In this document: one piece after another, positions 8,669 to 17,469 of the stretch
How the letters are laid out: each line of letters begins with the position of its first letter
Position numbering within the stretch: position 1 is the first letter of the stretch
Assembly: GCA_910586705.1 (NCBI GenBank)
Contig: CAJUJK010000038.1
Location: 1 to 33,145, forward strand
DNA: 33,145 nucleotides
Direction: 5' to 3'
DNA from: an uncultured Lachnospiraceae bacterium
GTDB lineage: Bacteria; Bacillota; Clostridia; Lachnospirales; Lachnospiraceae
The notes under the pieces: model-generated
Database searches by the model: none
What the model was told of the DNA's origin: nothing
The model's input: the letters and a program-made list of their open reading frames with translations, nothing else
Position numbers and translations under genes: made by a program

Positions 8669-8714
8669 AGAACTGTTTTTGGAGACGTAAGCGCTCTGGG
8701 GACGGTTCTTTTTT
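8669..8714 (+). terminator. Terminator after tRNA-Lys
   Basis: Outer stem AGAACTGT / ACGGTTCT (8669-8676 and 8702-8709, one G-U pair), with a small inner stem around AGACG/CGCTCT, followed by six T (8709-8714). It ends exactly at the stop codon of the convergent gene. Confidence 0.75.
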
Positions 8715-10189
8715 CATCTGTATAAATCCATCCACGGTGCCGCAATCGAGAGCGCCCCGAACTTCCCCTTCTCCACTTCCTGCACAATTCCTTCTTTACT
8801 TACACGGATCAGCCTGTCCGCCAACGACATGGAATCCGCCAGATTAATTGTCAGAATCACCACCGCCAGCCCTTTATCCAGAAGCATTTCCATCATTTTC
8901 CAGATAAATACGCGGTGCGTCAGATCCGCCCCCCTAAAAGGCTGCACACACACCACTACTTTCGGCTTCTGCAGCAAAACCCTCGTATACACAAGCTGGT
9001 ATTTCTCCTTTTCCCCAAGCGTTTCCACCGGCTTTTCAAAAACATCTTCTCCAAGCCTCTTTGCATACTCCTTTTTGACACTGTTCTTCATACTGGTATT
9101 TTTCCATATGCCCGGCACCCGTCGGGACAATCCCATACAGAGATTATCCAGATAACTCATCCCCTGAAACACCATTGTCTTGGTAGGATCAGCCGCAATC
9201 AACGCGAGGTCTTTACAGGAAGGCGGATGAATCTGCCGCCCCTCCATGCAGATTTCCCCCTTCCCGGGTTTCCTGTCTCCGCAAAGCACGGACAAAATAT
9301 CCCTGAGCACCTGTTCATCCAGATTTTGTACAACCAGACACTCTCCCTCATAGACATCCATCGTGAAATCCGTGAGCACTTCACCCGAGATATGCGAGAG
9401 GGATAAGACCGTCTTTTCTTCCCGTCCGCCGGCATTGCGCTGTCCCATATGGTACCGTACCATCTTGTCAAACTCGATCGTATAGCTCTGCACAATTTCG
9501 CTCTTCATCTCCACCCGCTGTGCCACTTTCTGAATCCGCCCGTTGGAAAAAAGCGCCACCCTGTCGCAGACCTCCATGATTTCCTCCAGATGCAGACTGA
9601 TATAGAGGAAAGAAAATCCCTGTCCGGCATAGTGCTGCATGATTTCGTAGAGCTTCGCCAGTTCCTCCCCGTTTATTACCGTGCCGATCTCATGCAGCAC
9701 AATCAGACGATAGCCTGCCACCGCTGCCCGCAAAAGCTCCACCGTCACGCGTTCAAAGGCGGAGAGCTTATCCACGTAAGCGTCCGCTGGAATCTGCACG
9801 CCGATATCCTGCATAAAAGGCGCAAGCTGTCTCTGCAAAAGCCTGTTCTTTATCACATTCTGACGAAAGCCCTGCCGGAGCACAAATATGTTGTCAGAAA
9901 CTGTCATATGCTCCACCAGCCTGCTGTGGGCGTCGATCACACCAATCCTGTTCACAGACCTGCGCGTACTTTTCCATGAATTGACACGCTCGCCGCAATA
10001 GTATACATGCCCGTCATAGAGCGGCATATTGGTCTGCATAAGTTGTAAAAGCGCCTGCAGACCATGTGCACTTATGGGAATCATCCCCATAATCTCGCCC
10101 CTGTAAATCTGCAGGTTGAAATCCTCAAGCTGCTTGCTCCCTTTATCCAGATAGGTTACCCGCTCCATGCGGAATACTTCCTGTCTCAT
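8714..10189 (-). CDS. Degenerate RbsA/MglA-like double ABC protein (pseudo-ATPase) in a two-component operon
   Basis: A 491-residue protein with the two-domain layout of sugar-uptake ABC ATPases, but every catalytic motif is lost. In the first half the Walker A position reads MIPISAHGLQAL in place of GENGAGKST. The signature reads KLSAFERV instead of LSGGQ, and Walker B is LIVLHEIGT with Asp replaced by His. In the second half the P-loop position reads VQNLDEQVL, the signature ETLGEKEKY, and Walker B VVVCVQPFRGAD, losing both Asp and Glu while keeping PxRGxD. Family marks such as EEIMEVCDRVALFSNGRI remain. It should bind nucleotide poorly or not at all, so transport energy must come from the intact RbsA at 15865-17394. 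I start at ATG 10189, which has GGGGGA seven bases upstream; a TTG at 10213 would overlap the kinase gene. Its role is probably signalling or assembly with the kinase; this is inference. Confidence 0.8.
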   Translation of the reverse strand: MRQEVFRMERVTYLDKGSKQLEDFNLQIYRGEIMGMIPISAHGLQALLQLMQTNMPLYDGHVYYCGERVNSWKSTRRSVNRIGVIDAHSRLVEHMTVSDNIFVLRQGFRQNVIKNRLLQRQLAPFMQDIGVQIPADAYVDKLSAFERVTVELLRAAVAGYRLIVLHEIGTVINGEELAKLYEIMQHYAGQGFSFLYISLHLEEIMEVCDRVALFSNGRIQKVAQRVEMKSEIVQSYTIEFDKMVRYHMGQRNAGGREEKTVLSLSHISGEVLTDFTMDVYEGECLVVQNLDEQVLRDILSVLCGDRKPGKGEICMEGRQIHPPSCKDLALIAADPTKTMVFQGMSYLDNLCMGLSRRVPGIWKNTSMKNSVKKEYAKRLGEDVFEKPVETLGEKEKYQLVYTRVLLQKPKVVVCVQPFRGADLTHRVFIWKMMEMLLDKGLAVVILTINLADSMSLADRLIRVSKEGIVQEVEKGKFGALSIAAPWMDLYR

Positions 10190-10209
10190 ACGCAATCCCC
10201 CAGCCACTC

Positions 10210-11223
10210 TCAATCCCGCTGAAACGGAATCGTCACTTCCACATCCGTTCCTTTCTGTGGAACGGAATACACATGAAGCCCGTACTCTTCCCCAAAGAGC
10301 AAATGGATTCTGCTGTTGACATTTGCAAGCGCAATACCACCCTTTCTCTCTTCTCCCCGGATCAGTTCATTCCCGTCGCGCCCCAGCTTTCTGTTCAATT
10401 TTGCCAGTGTCTCCTCATCCATTCCCACCCCGTCATCAGAAATGCGGATCAAAAGTCTGTCCTGTGTCCTGTCAAAGCGAATACTTAGATTACCCGTTCC
10501 GATCTTAAGTTCCGTTCCGTGAATAATACTATTTTCCAAAATGGGCTGTAAAGTCAGTTTGGGAATCTTACAGCTCATAATGTCCTCCCAGTCCTCCGCC
10601 TCATAATCGACATGAAGCTGCAGCCTGTCGCCAAACCGATATTTCTGAATCAGAAAATATGTTTCACAGTTATCCAGTTCATCTTGTACCGTCACCAGAT
10701 TTTCCACATTGGTAATGGTATAGCGGAAAAATTTGGCAAGCGCCTCCGTCATATCCGCCACGCTGGAAAGTCCCGCAATCAGGGCTTCCCCTCTGATACT
10801 CTCCAGTGTATTATACAAAAAATGCGGATTGATCTGATTTTGCAGAGCCAGATACTGCGCCTGTCTTTTATTCAGGTCGATCATTTTAGGGGACCGCAGA
10901 ATTTTTTCAATCTCATCCATCTGCATCTTCATGGACGGACTTTGAAACACTTCCTCAAAGTCCCTGCTTTCCGTCAGATACCCTTCCAGAAAACGCTGTA
11001 CCAGAAGTTCCGAACGTCTGTAAGGCAGGACCACACCAAACCATACCGCCAGAAAATACAGCAGCGCAATCAATACGTGGATTCCCGCCCGGAACATCGT
11101 TTCCTCACCGTGCAGACCGAGAAGCACGTTCCGAACCGCCTCCTCTGCAAAATACAGGAACATGATAACCGCAATTAAAAAAACCCTGTTTGATATATAC
11201 TTTAACCGATATTCTTCCCGCAT
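10210..11223 (-). CDS. YesM/LytS-type sensor histidine kinase with minimal extracellular part
   Basis: A 337-residue kinase of the His_kinase/HATPase class. Two membrane helices (about 13-34 and 46-68) are separated by only about 11 residues, so no folded extracellular sensor exists. No clear HAMP domain is seen. The phospho-acceptor H134 lies in NQINPHFLYNTLESIR. The N box has PILENSIIHG (N231), the G1 box has SDDGVGMD (263-268), and GGIALANVNSRI follows. The gene starts 12 bases after the response regulator stop and is followed by the pseudo-RbsA gene. Kinases of this class with large outer domains usually sense sugars or sugar-binding proteins directly. The stripped form here suggests it depends on a membrane or cytoplasmic partner. 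Family call is secure; sensing mode is inference. Confidence 0.92.
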   Translation of the reverse strand: MREEYRLKYISNRVFLIAVIMFLYFAEEAVRNVLLGLHGEETMFRAGIHVLIALLYFLAVWFGVVLPYRRSELLVQRFLEGYLTESRDFEEVFQSPSMKMQMDEIEKILRSPKMIDLNKRQAQYLALQNQINPHFLYNTLESIRGEALIAGLSSVADMTEALAKFFRYTITNVENLVTVQDELDNCETYFLIQKYRFGDRLQLHVDYEAEDWEDIMSCKIPKLTLQPILENSIIHGTELKIGTGNLSIRFDRTQDRLLIRISDDGVGMDEETLAKLNRKLGRDGNELIRGEERKGGIALANVNSRIHLLFGEEYGLHVYSVPQKGTDVEVTIPFQRD

Positions 11224-11235
11224 ACGGCGCCTCTC

Positions 11236-12840
11236 CTATCCGTACATCTTCCGGTAAACCGTGGGTTTTACCCCGGTCGCCTTCTCAAAAGTGTGCGTAA
11301 AATGCTTCAAATCATTGTAACCCACCTGCTGGCAGATTTTAGATACCGGAGTATTTGATTCCCGCAACAGGATTTTTGCCTGCTCCATACGGACACCGAT
11401 CAGATATTTGGCGAATCCCTCCCCCTCCACTTTCTTGAACAGTACGCTGAAATATGCCGCGCTTAAGCCAACCGCGCCGCTTACCTCCTCCTGCGTAATC
11501 GGCTCGCTGTAGTGATTCTGGATATACTGTTTCGCCATACGGATCGGGCGTACCGTGTCCGCTTCATGTCTCCGGCACATTTCCTCCACGTAAGCTTTCT
11601 GCAATGCGGCAAGCCTGTCAAGCAGTTCATCCATACTACCGCACAAAGAACACCGATCCTCAAATTCCCTGAGAGTCTCCCCCCTGTTTTTAATCTCCAC
11701 CTGACTTAAGAAAAGGCGTGCCGCCGAATAGATCAGCTCCCTCACCTCAAAACCCTTCACATCACGCACTTCCAATATTGTCTGCCGCATCTGTGCCACA
11801 GCGTCCTCAGTCTCCTCCACACTCATCACCTCGATGGCGTGAACGATCTGCCTCACATATCGTTCCAGAATATTCTGTTCATGGATAGCAGATGCAGCCG
11901 GCACACGCTCCAAAAGCTTACCTGTCCCTTTTAACAGTCTGTCTTCTATAATAATGGCAGCCTGCGCGACAGACTCCGGCAGTCCCTCCGCGTCTTTTGC
12001 CGCGCTTCCCAGGGCCGCCGTAAACATGACGGGACCGAAAATACCTTTTTCACTCTCCAGTTGATTCATGCAGTCCCGGAATATGCGGCGGATTTCTTCC
12101 GTCTTTTCACTCCCATAATTTAAAAATCCAACACAGCACGACCCCTTTACTCCCGACACAAATTCTCTGCACCGGGGACGGAAACTGTTCTCCAGAAGAC
12201 TCTGCACCTTACCCAGAATAAGATCAATGCCCGCCCGTCCAATCTCCCCGTCACAGTCAACCTTCAGCAGATACCCCTGAAAAACCCCATCCTCCACATG
12301 AAGGTAATACTTCTCCCGCAATTCCTCTGCAGAAGGTTTCCATACAGCATCCTCTGTCAGCCTGTTTAGCAGGTTCATACGAAAAAGACGGATATCTGCT
12401 TCACTTTTCTGCCGTATCCGCTGCTGATCCTCCGCAAGCCTTCTCCTGTCGCGTATCCGTTCTCCCAGTTTTTGCAGCGTGCCCGTCAGTTCCTCTTTGT
12501 TAATCGGCTTTAGCAGATAATTCCCCACACCGAATTTAATCGCTGTCTGTGCATAGGCAAAATGAGCATACCCGCTTATAATTATAATTTCCAGATTCTC
12601 CTCTTTTTCCTTTACCTTCTCAATCAGTTCCAAACCGCTGTAGCCCGGCATTCTGATATCTGTGATCAGAATATCGGGGCGTAAATTCTCCACCAGTTCA
12701 CATGCCTCCAATCCGTTATGGGCGATCCCCACAACTTCCATCTGAAGCGCGTCACAGTCAATCAATGCCTCGATCAACTGACAGATGCGCTCCTCGTCGT
12801 CCGCAATCATCACCTTTAACTTTTCCCCATATTCTTTCAA
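11236..12840 (-). CDS. YesN-type response regulator with AraC DNA-binding domain
   Basis: A 534-residue response regulator. The receiver domain (about 8-125) has the acidic pair D14-D15, phospho-acceptor D61 in LITDIRMPG, and K111 in LLKPINK. A middle region of about 300 residues (130-425) has the usual poorly conserved YesN linker. The C-terminal 100 residues hold two AraC-type helix-turn-helix motifs, the second around ISKICQQVGYN-like sequence (VSKICQQVGYND) followed by FTHTFEKATGVKPTVYR. The start codon appears to be TTG at 12840 with GGGGG seven bases ahead; the first internal ATG would remove part of the first receiver strand. Pairing with the adjacent YesM-type kinase is standard. Its likely target is the sugar transporter operon immediately upstream. 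Confidence 0.92.
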   Translation of the reverse strand: MKEYGEKLKVMIADDEERICQLIEALIDCDALQMEVVGIAHNGLEACELVENLRPDILITDIRMPGYSGLELIEKVKEKEENLEIIIISGYAHFAYAQTAIKFGVGNYLLKPINKEELTGTLQKLGERIRDRRRLAEDQQRIRQKSEADIRLFRMNLLNRLTEDAVWKPSAEELREKYYLHVEDGVFQGYLLKVDCDGEIGRAGIDLILGKVQSLLENSFRPRCREFVSGVKGSCCVGFLNYGSEKTEEIRRIFRDCMNQLESEKGIFGPVMFTAALGSAAKDAEGLPESVAQAAIIIEDRLLKGTGKLLERVPAASAIHEQNILERYVRQIVHAIEVMSVEETEDAVAQMRQTILEVRDVKGFEVRELIYSAARLFLSQVEIKNRGETLREFEDRCSLCGSMDELLDRLAALQKAYVEEMCRRHEADTVRPIRMAKQYIQNHYSEPITQEEVSGAVGLSAAYFSVLFKKVEGEGFAKYLIGVRMEQAKILLRESNTPVSKICQQVGYNDLKHFTHTFEKATGVKPTVYRKMYG

Positions 12841-12882
12841 TCCACAACCCCCGTCCCGGAATCCATATCATTTCAACTGCCA

Positions 12883-12908
12883 AGAAAACCGCCGGAAAAT
12901 CCGACGGC
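12883..12908 (-). terminator. Terminator between sugar transporter genes and two-component genes
   Basis: On the minus strand GCCGTCGG, loop ATTTT, CCGGCGGT (eight pairs, two of them G-U), then TTTTCTT. It lies 58 bases beyond the binding-protein stop and 42 bases before the regulator start. No strong promoter is visible after it, so the regulator genes may depend partly on read-through. Confidence 0.75.
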
Positions 12909-12966
12909 TTTCTCTGTTATATTGTATCACATCTCTTCATGCCCGCAAACCCGTGCACGGATGTTT

Positions 12967-14808
12967 TTACTTTGTCAGCACAGAAACTCCTGTGTCCTGC
13001 ACTACACCGCCGAGGCTTTCGCCTTCCAGCGCTTTCACACAGGCTTCTACGCCCATGGAACCCATCTGGTCGGGATTCTGCGCCATGGTGCAGAGCAGAT
13101 ACCCATCGCCGATCAGGTTCATAATCGCATCAGACTTATCAAAGCCCACGCCGACGATATCCGCATTGCCGCCTGCCTTGATGGCATTGCCCGCGCCCGT
13201 GGTGGAACCTTCGTTACAGCCAAAGATACCCACAACGCCCTGCGTAATATAGTTCTCCGCAATACTCTGGGATTTCGCCGCATCACCTTCGCCGTACTGT
13301 GTCTCCAGAAGGTTAAATCCTGTTCCCTCAAATGCGGAGCGGAAACCTTCTTCGCGCATCACGCAGGAATCTGTCGCCGCGTTTACGTTGATGATACCGA
13401 TATCGCCGGAGGTAGTGCCCGCTGCTTCAAGCGCCTTGATCATTTCTTCGCCTGCAGTTTTGCCTGCCGCCTTATTGTCTGTGGAGAAAGTCGCCTCTGC
13501 ATCCACATTTGCCGGAGAGTCCACATATACAATCTTTACCCCTGCTGCCACCGCCTCATTCAGTGCGGAAGAAATCGCATCGGGACCGTTTGCCGCTACC
13601 ATAATTGCATTGTAGCCGCCCGCTACCGCATTGTTCACACACTCAATCTGCTGTGCATCATCTTTTGTATTAGGAGCCATAAAGGTCACGCTCACGCCCA
13701 GCTCCTCCGCTTTCGCCTGCGCGCCCTCATTTAAGGTTACCCAGTGCTGGTCGATGGAATCCATGGTAATCAACGCAATCTTCCACTCCTGACTCGCTGC
13801 CGCGCTATTCATTGCCGGCTCTGCCGCGCCTCCGCCGAGACCTGCCGCGTCAATTACCGATACGCCCGTATCTGTCACCTTGCCGCCAAGGCTCTCGCCG
13901 TTTACTGCCGCTACTGCCGCTTTTACGCCCTCATAACCCATCACATCCGGGTTCTGTGCCATGGTGCAGAGCAGATGACCGTCTTTGATCAGATTCTGGA
14001 TCGCGTCGGACTTATCAAAGCCCACCCCAACGATGCCCGAATTGCCTGCCGCTTTGATCGCATTGCCCGTACCAGTCGTGGAACCCTCGTTACAGCCGAA
14101 GATGCCGACTACGCCCTGCGTGATATAATTCTCCGCAATGCTCTGGGATTTCGCCGCGTCACCCTCGCCATACTGGGTCTCCAGAAGATTATATCCGCTG
14201 CCGTCAAACGCCGCACGGAAACCTTCCTCCCGCATGACGCAGGAATCCGTCGCCGCATTTACATTGACAATACCGATGTCGCCGGAAGTAACGCCCGCTG
14301 CCTCCAGAGCTTTAATCATCTCCTGTCCCGCTGTCGTACCTGCCGCCTTGTTATCCGTAGAGAAAGTCGCCTCCGCGTCCACATTCGCCGGAGAGTCCAC
14401 ATACACAATCTTCACACCCGCGGAATCCGCTTCCTTCAAAGCGGAGGAAATCGCGTCAGGACCATTTGCCGCCACAATAATTGCCTTGTAACCGCCTGCC
14501 ACCGCATTGTTCACGCACTCGATCTGCTGCGCGTCGTCCTTTGTGTTGGGAGCAAGGAAATCTACCGTAACGCCAAGTTCCGATGCCGCCTGCTGCGCGC
14601 CCTCATTCAGTGTCACCCAGTGCTGGTCAATGGAATCCATGGTAATCAGCGCGATTTTCATGTCGCCGCCGGAAGCAGCCGGTGTCTGCGCATCCGTGGC
14701 ATCCGTGCTTGCACCCGCACCTGTCTCTGCCGCTTTGTTGCCGCATCCCGCTAAAGATGTTGCCGCCAATGTCAGGCAGCAGAGCATAGCTAATAATTTC
14801 TTTTTCAT
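12967..14808 (-). CDS. Lipoprotein with two tandem RbsB-like sugar-binding domains
   Basis: A 613-residue surface lipoprotein. The signal peptide MKKKLLAMLCCLTLAATS ends in lipobox LAGC, and a Ser/Thr/Ala-rich spacer follows. Then come two complete Peripla_BP_4 domains of 270 residues each, joined by a 22-residue Gly/Ala-rich linker. The domains align without a gap and differ at 38 positions by hand count, about 86% identity. Each has ALITMDSIDQHW, NTKDDAQQIECVNNA, VYVDSPANVDAEATFSTDN, a FGCNEGSTTG segment and VGFDKSDAI, typical of ribose/AI-2/galactose-type binding proteins. A normal family member has one domain (about 310-350 residues). The open frame extends 63 codons upstream, but ATG 14808 has GGAGGA and a clear signal peptide. 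It is the third gene of the rbsA-rbsC-like operon. The substrate is unknown. Confidence 0.93.
   Translation of the reverse strand: MKKKLLAMLCCLTLAATSLAGCGNKAAETGAGASTDATDAQTPAASGGDMKIALITMDSIDQHWVTLNEGAQQAASELGVTVDFLAPNTKDDAQQIECVNNAVAGGYKAIIVAANGPDAISSALKEADSAGVKIVYVDSPANVDAEATFSTDNKAAGTTAGQEMIKALEAAGVTSGDIGIVNVNAATDSCVMREEGFRAAFDGSGYNLLETQYGEGDAAKSQSIAENYITQGVVGIFGCNEGSTTGTGNAIKAAGNSGIVGVGFDKSDAIQNLIKDGHLLCTMAQNPDVMGYEGVKAAVAAVNGESLGGKVTDTGVSVIDAAGLGGGAAEPAMNSAAASQEWKIALITMDSIDQHWVTLNEGAQAKAEELGVSVTFMAPNTKDDAQQIECVNNAVAGGYNAIMVAANGPDAISSALNEAVAAGVKIVYVDSPANVDAEATFSTDNKAAGKTAGEEMIKALEAAGTTSGDIGIINVNAATDSCVMREEGFRSAFEGTGFNLLETQYGEGDAAKSQSIAENYITQGVVGIFGCNEGSTTGAGNAIKAGGNADIVGVGFDKSDAIMNLIGDGYLLCTMAQNPDQMGSMGVEACVKALEGESLGGVVQDTGVSVLTK
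12976..13785 (-). repeat. C-terminal copy of internal 810-base duplication
   Basis: It encodes residues WKIALIT to GVSVL of the binding lipoprotein and aligns gap-free with 13852-14661 at a period of 876 bases. The DNA copies differ at many third positions, so the duplication is not recent and is not an assembly echo. Confidence 0.9.
13852..14661 (-). repeat. N-terminal copy of internal 810-base duplication
   Basis: It encodes residues MKIALIT to GVSVI, partner of 12976-13785. Differences concentrate near the last quarter of the domain, where NPDVMGYEGVKAAVAAV reads NPDQMGSMGVEACVKAL in the other copy. Predicted ligand-facing segments are nearly unchanged. Confidence 0.9.
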
Positions 14809-14852
14809 ACTTTGTCCTCCTTTTTGATCTATCGCTATCCGCTTACGCGGTA

Positions 14853-15863
14853 TCAGCCCTTTTTCTTTTTTGAAAACTGCCCGCTTCTGAGCACAATATC
14901 CAGAAGTACCGCCACTACTACAATGATGCCGATCACCAGACGCTGGATACCTACCTGCGCGCCGATCATGTTGAGACCGTTCTCCAACGTCTGCCATACC
15001 GCAGCGCCAGCCAGCGTGCCGAGCAGGATACCCGTACCGCCAAGAGGAGACACGCCGCCGATTACGCCTGCGGCAACACCGTACATCTCATACATATTTC
15101 CCGCTTCCATATTGCCCATGCCCGCCTGTGCACACAGGATCAGTCCAACCACCCATGAACACACCGCGCTGACCAGATAGGTTTTCGTGGTGGTCGCCAC
15201 CACGTTGACGCCGGAAAGTTTCGCCGCATCAATGTTGGAACCGATCGCGTATATATGTCTCCCCGTCCTTGTCTTGGAAAGCAGGAAGAAGAAAATGATA
15301 AACATGATAATGGCGATCCAGAACGTATTATATATACCTGCGGTAGTTCCGTAATAAAAGAAATTCTGGAACGCATCGCCCGTCTCTTTTCCTACGCCCG
15401 TGGCAATCGCATCTGTGTTGCGGTTATTGTTCACCATGTAGGCGATGCCGCGGCCTACAAACATTGTACTGAGAGTGGCGATAAAAGGCGGCAGTTTAAA
15501 CTTCCCTACCAGAATACCGTTGATCACACCGATTACCAGACAGCACAGCAGCGCCACCGTAACTGCGAGAAACGGGTTGGTGCCAAGCGTCATAAGCGTC
15601 GCCGAGATCATCGCGCTCATCGCCACCATGGAACCGATAGAAAGATCGATATTTCCCGTAATCAATACATAGCTCTGCGCGATACCGATCAGCAGATACT
15701 TTGACATGGAACGCAGCAGATTCAGAATATTGTTGCTGGAAAAAACGGCGGGGTTGATCAGTCCGAACGCTATGTAAATAATAATCAGTCCGGCAAAGCC
15801 AGTGAGCGCCGCCCCCATGCCCTTAACCGCCAGAAGTTTTTTGATAGGACTTTTGTTATTCAT
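14853..15863 (-). CDS. RbsC-type sugar ABC transporter permease
   Basis: A 336-residue permease of the BPD_transp_2 family, with about 8-10 hydrophobic segments (for example GFAGLIIIYIAFGLINP and IGIIVVVAVLLDIVL). Family marks include NILNLLRSMS, GNIDLSIGSMVAMSAM, LPPFIATLSTMFVGRGIAY, RTGRHIYAIGSN and GGVSPLGGTGILLGTLAGA. The start is ATG 15863 with GGAGG upstream; a longer frame to 15911 lies inside rbsA. Only one base separates it from the rbsA stop, and the binding-protein gene follows after 44 bases. It forms the membrane channel of the importer. Confidence 0.94.
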   Translation of the reverse strand: MNNKSPIKKLLAVKGMGAALTGFAGLIIIYIAFGLINPAVFSSNNILNLLRSMSKYLLIGIAQSYVLITGNIDLSIGSMVAMSAMISATLMTLGTNPFLAVTVALLCCLVIGVINGILVGKFKLPPFIATLSTMFVGRGIAYMVNNNRNTDAIATGVGKETGDAFQNFFYYGTTAGIYNTFWIAIIMFIIFFFLLSKTRTGRHIYAIGSNIDAAKLSGVNVVATTTKTYLVSAVCSWVVGLILCAQAGMGNMEAGNMYEMYGVAAGVIGGVSPLGGTGILLGTLAGAAVWQTLENGLNMIGAQVGIQRLVIGIIVVVAVLLDIVLRSGQFSKKKKG

Positions 15864-15864
15864 C

Positions 15865-17394
15865 TTATATTTCCTCCTTGCCGCTCTGGGCGTTAATTTT
15901 CTTATCCTCAAAGGTAGTTGCCAGCGTCAGAATTTCGTTCTGTGTCGTATCCCTCGCCATAACCTCCCCCGTAATCCTGCCATCACACATGACAATGATC
16001 CGATCCGCGATCCCCATGACCTCGGGCATTTCTGAGGAGACGAACATTACGGCAATTCCCTGCTTTTTCAGCTCATTCATCAGATTATAAATTTCTACCT
16101 TGGCTCCCACGTCGATACCCCGCGTCGGCTCATCGAAAATAACCACCCTGGAATCTCTCGCCAGCCACTTCCCGACTACTACTTTCTGCTGATTACCGCC
16201 CGAAAGGTTCCCGGAGTCCACCTCCACGTCCGGCGTCTTTATTTTCAGATCCGCCACAGCCTTTTCACACAGCGCATCCTCCTTTTTACTGTCCACCACA
16301 CCCAGTTTATTGCAGACAATATCCAGATTTGGAAGTGTCAGATTATGCCGGATGCTGAGTTTGGTGCACAGACCGTCTTTCTTCCGGTCTTCCGGCGCGA
16401 GTACGACGCCGTTTCTGATCGCGTCCACCGGGCACTTGATCTCAATCTTCCTATCATCCACATAGATTTCGCCGCTTTCTTTCGGATCCACCCCGAAAAT
16501 GGCACGGGTTGTCTCCGTCCGCCCTGCGCCCATCAGTCCGGCAAAGCCTACAATTTCGCCCGCATAGACCGAGAAATTGATGTTCCGCACCATCTTTCCG
16601 GCGTTCAAGTTTTTCACCTCAAATACTTTTTTCCCCTTTTGGCACTCTACACGCGGAAACTTTTCCTTGATCTCACGCCCCACCATATGGCTGATGATCT
16701 GCTCCATGGTGACATCCCCGAAATTCATGCTGGTAATATACTGACCGTCCCGCATGATTGTCACCCTGTCCACAATATGCTGCAGCTCTTCCAGCCGGTG
16801 CGATATGTATACGATGCCTTTTCCCTCGGATTTTAACTTCCTGATAATACGAAAAAGATCTTCAATCTCCCTCGCCGTCAGCGAAGAAGTCGGCTCATCC
16901 ATAATCAGTATCTTTGCGTTGATTGAAAGCGCTTTCGCGATCTCCACCATCTGCTGTTTCGATACCGGCAGTTCACCGACTGTTTCCTTCGGATCAATAT
17001 CAATCTTCAGATCATCCAGAATGCGCTTTGCCTCCTGCTCCATCTTTGCATTGTTCAAGGCAAAGCGTCCTCTGATCTCACGCCCCAGAAACATATTTTC
17101 GGCTACCGAAAGATGCCGGCACATATTCAATTCCTGATGAATAATCGCCACACCCACTTCCTGCGCCTGTTTCGGCATCAGATCCCCGTATTCCTTTCCA
17201 AATATCTTCAAAGAACCGTCGTCCCTCGTATAAACGCCGCTCAAAACTTTCATCAGCGTGGATTTGCCAGCCCCGTTTTCTCCCAGAAGCGCCATAACTT
17301 CGCCGGACCGTAACTCAAAATTAACATGATCCAGCGCCTTTACGCCTGGAAATGTTTTACAGATATTTTCCATGGAGACGATTACTTCATTCAT
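15865..17394 (-). CDS. RbsA/MglA-type sugar ABC transporter ATP-binding protein
   Basis: A 509-residue protein with two ABC domains. The first has GENGAGKSTLM, LPVSKQQMVEIAKAL and ILIMDEPTSSL. The second has AGLMGAGRTETTRAIFG (the usual K-to-R change of this family), LSGGNQQKVVVGKWLA and VVIFDEPTRGIDVGAK. The motifs are intact, so it can power import. ATG 17394 has GGGGG seven bases upstream. It is the first gene of the transporter operon, with an extended -10 promoter just ahead. It is the active counterpart of the pseudo-RbsA at 8714-10189. Family substrates include ribose, galactose, xylose and AI-2; motifs alone do not decide. Confidence 0.95.
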   Translation of the reverse strand: MNEVIVSMENICKTFPGVKALDHVNFELRSGEVMALLGENGAGKSTLMKVLSGVYTRDDGSLKIFGKEYGDLMPKQAQEVGVAIIHQELNMCRHLSVAENMFLGREIRGRFALNNAKMEQEAKRILDDLKIDIDPKETVGELPVSKQQMVEIAKALSINAKILIMDEPTSSLTAREIEDLFRIIRKLKSEGKGIVYISHRLEELQHIVDRVTIMRDGQYITSMNFGDVTMEQIISHMVGREIKEKFPRVECQKGKKVFEVKNLNAGKMVRNINFSVYAGEIVGFAGLMGAGRTETTRAIFGVDPKESGEIYVDDRKIEIKCPVDAIRNGVVLAPEDRKKDGLCTKLSIRHNLTLPNLDIVCNKLGVVDSKKEDALCEKAVADLKIKTPDVEVDSGNLSGGNQQKVVVGKWLARDSRVVIFDEPTRGIDVGAKVEIYNLMNELKKQGIAVMFVSSEMPEVMGIADRIIVMCDGRITGEVMARDTTQNEILTLATTFEDKKINAQSGKEEI

Positions 17395-17425
17395 GTTCTG
17401 ACCCCCTGTTCCCTTCTATATTTTC

Positions 17426-17434
17426 AGTATAGCA
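17426..17434 (-). promoter_or_regulatory. Extended -10 promoter of the sugar transporter operon
   Basis: On the minus strand TGC-TATACT, an extended -10 element (TGn) with no good -35 at 17 bases. This architecture is common at activator-dependent promoters. Start of transcription would be near 17419, about 25 bases before the ATG. Confidence 0.55.
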
Positions 17435-17469
17435 GAATCCCATTTTTGCAAAAGGGTGGGGAATTTTCG

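Noticed and set aside
12967..14661. Assembly duplication as the cause of the double binding domain
   Set aside because: The copies differ by 38 residues plus many silent changes, so they are not an artefact of one sequence.
13744..14754. Long plus-strand frame of 336 residues inside the binding-protein gene
   Set aside because: Antisense shadow, and it mirrors the internal duplication; the same pattern occurs at 12922-13734.
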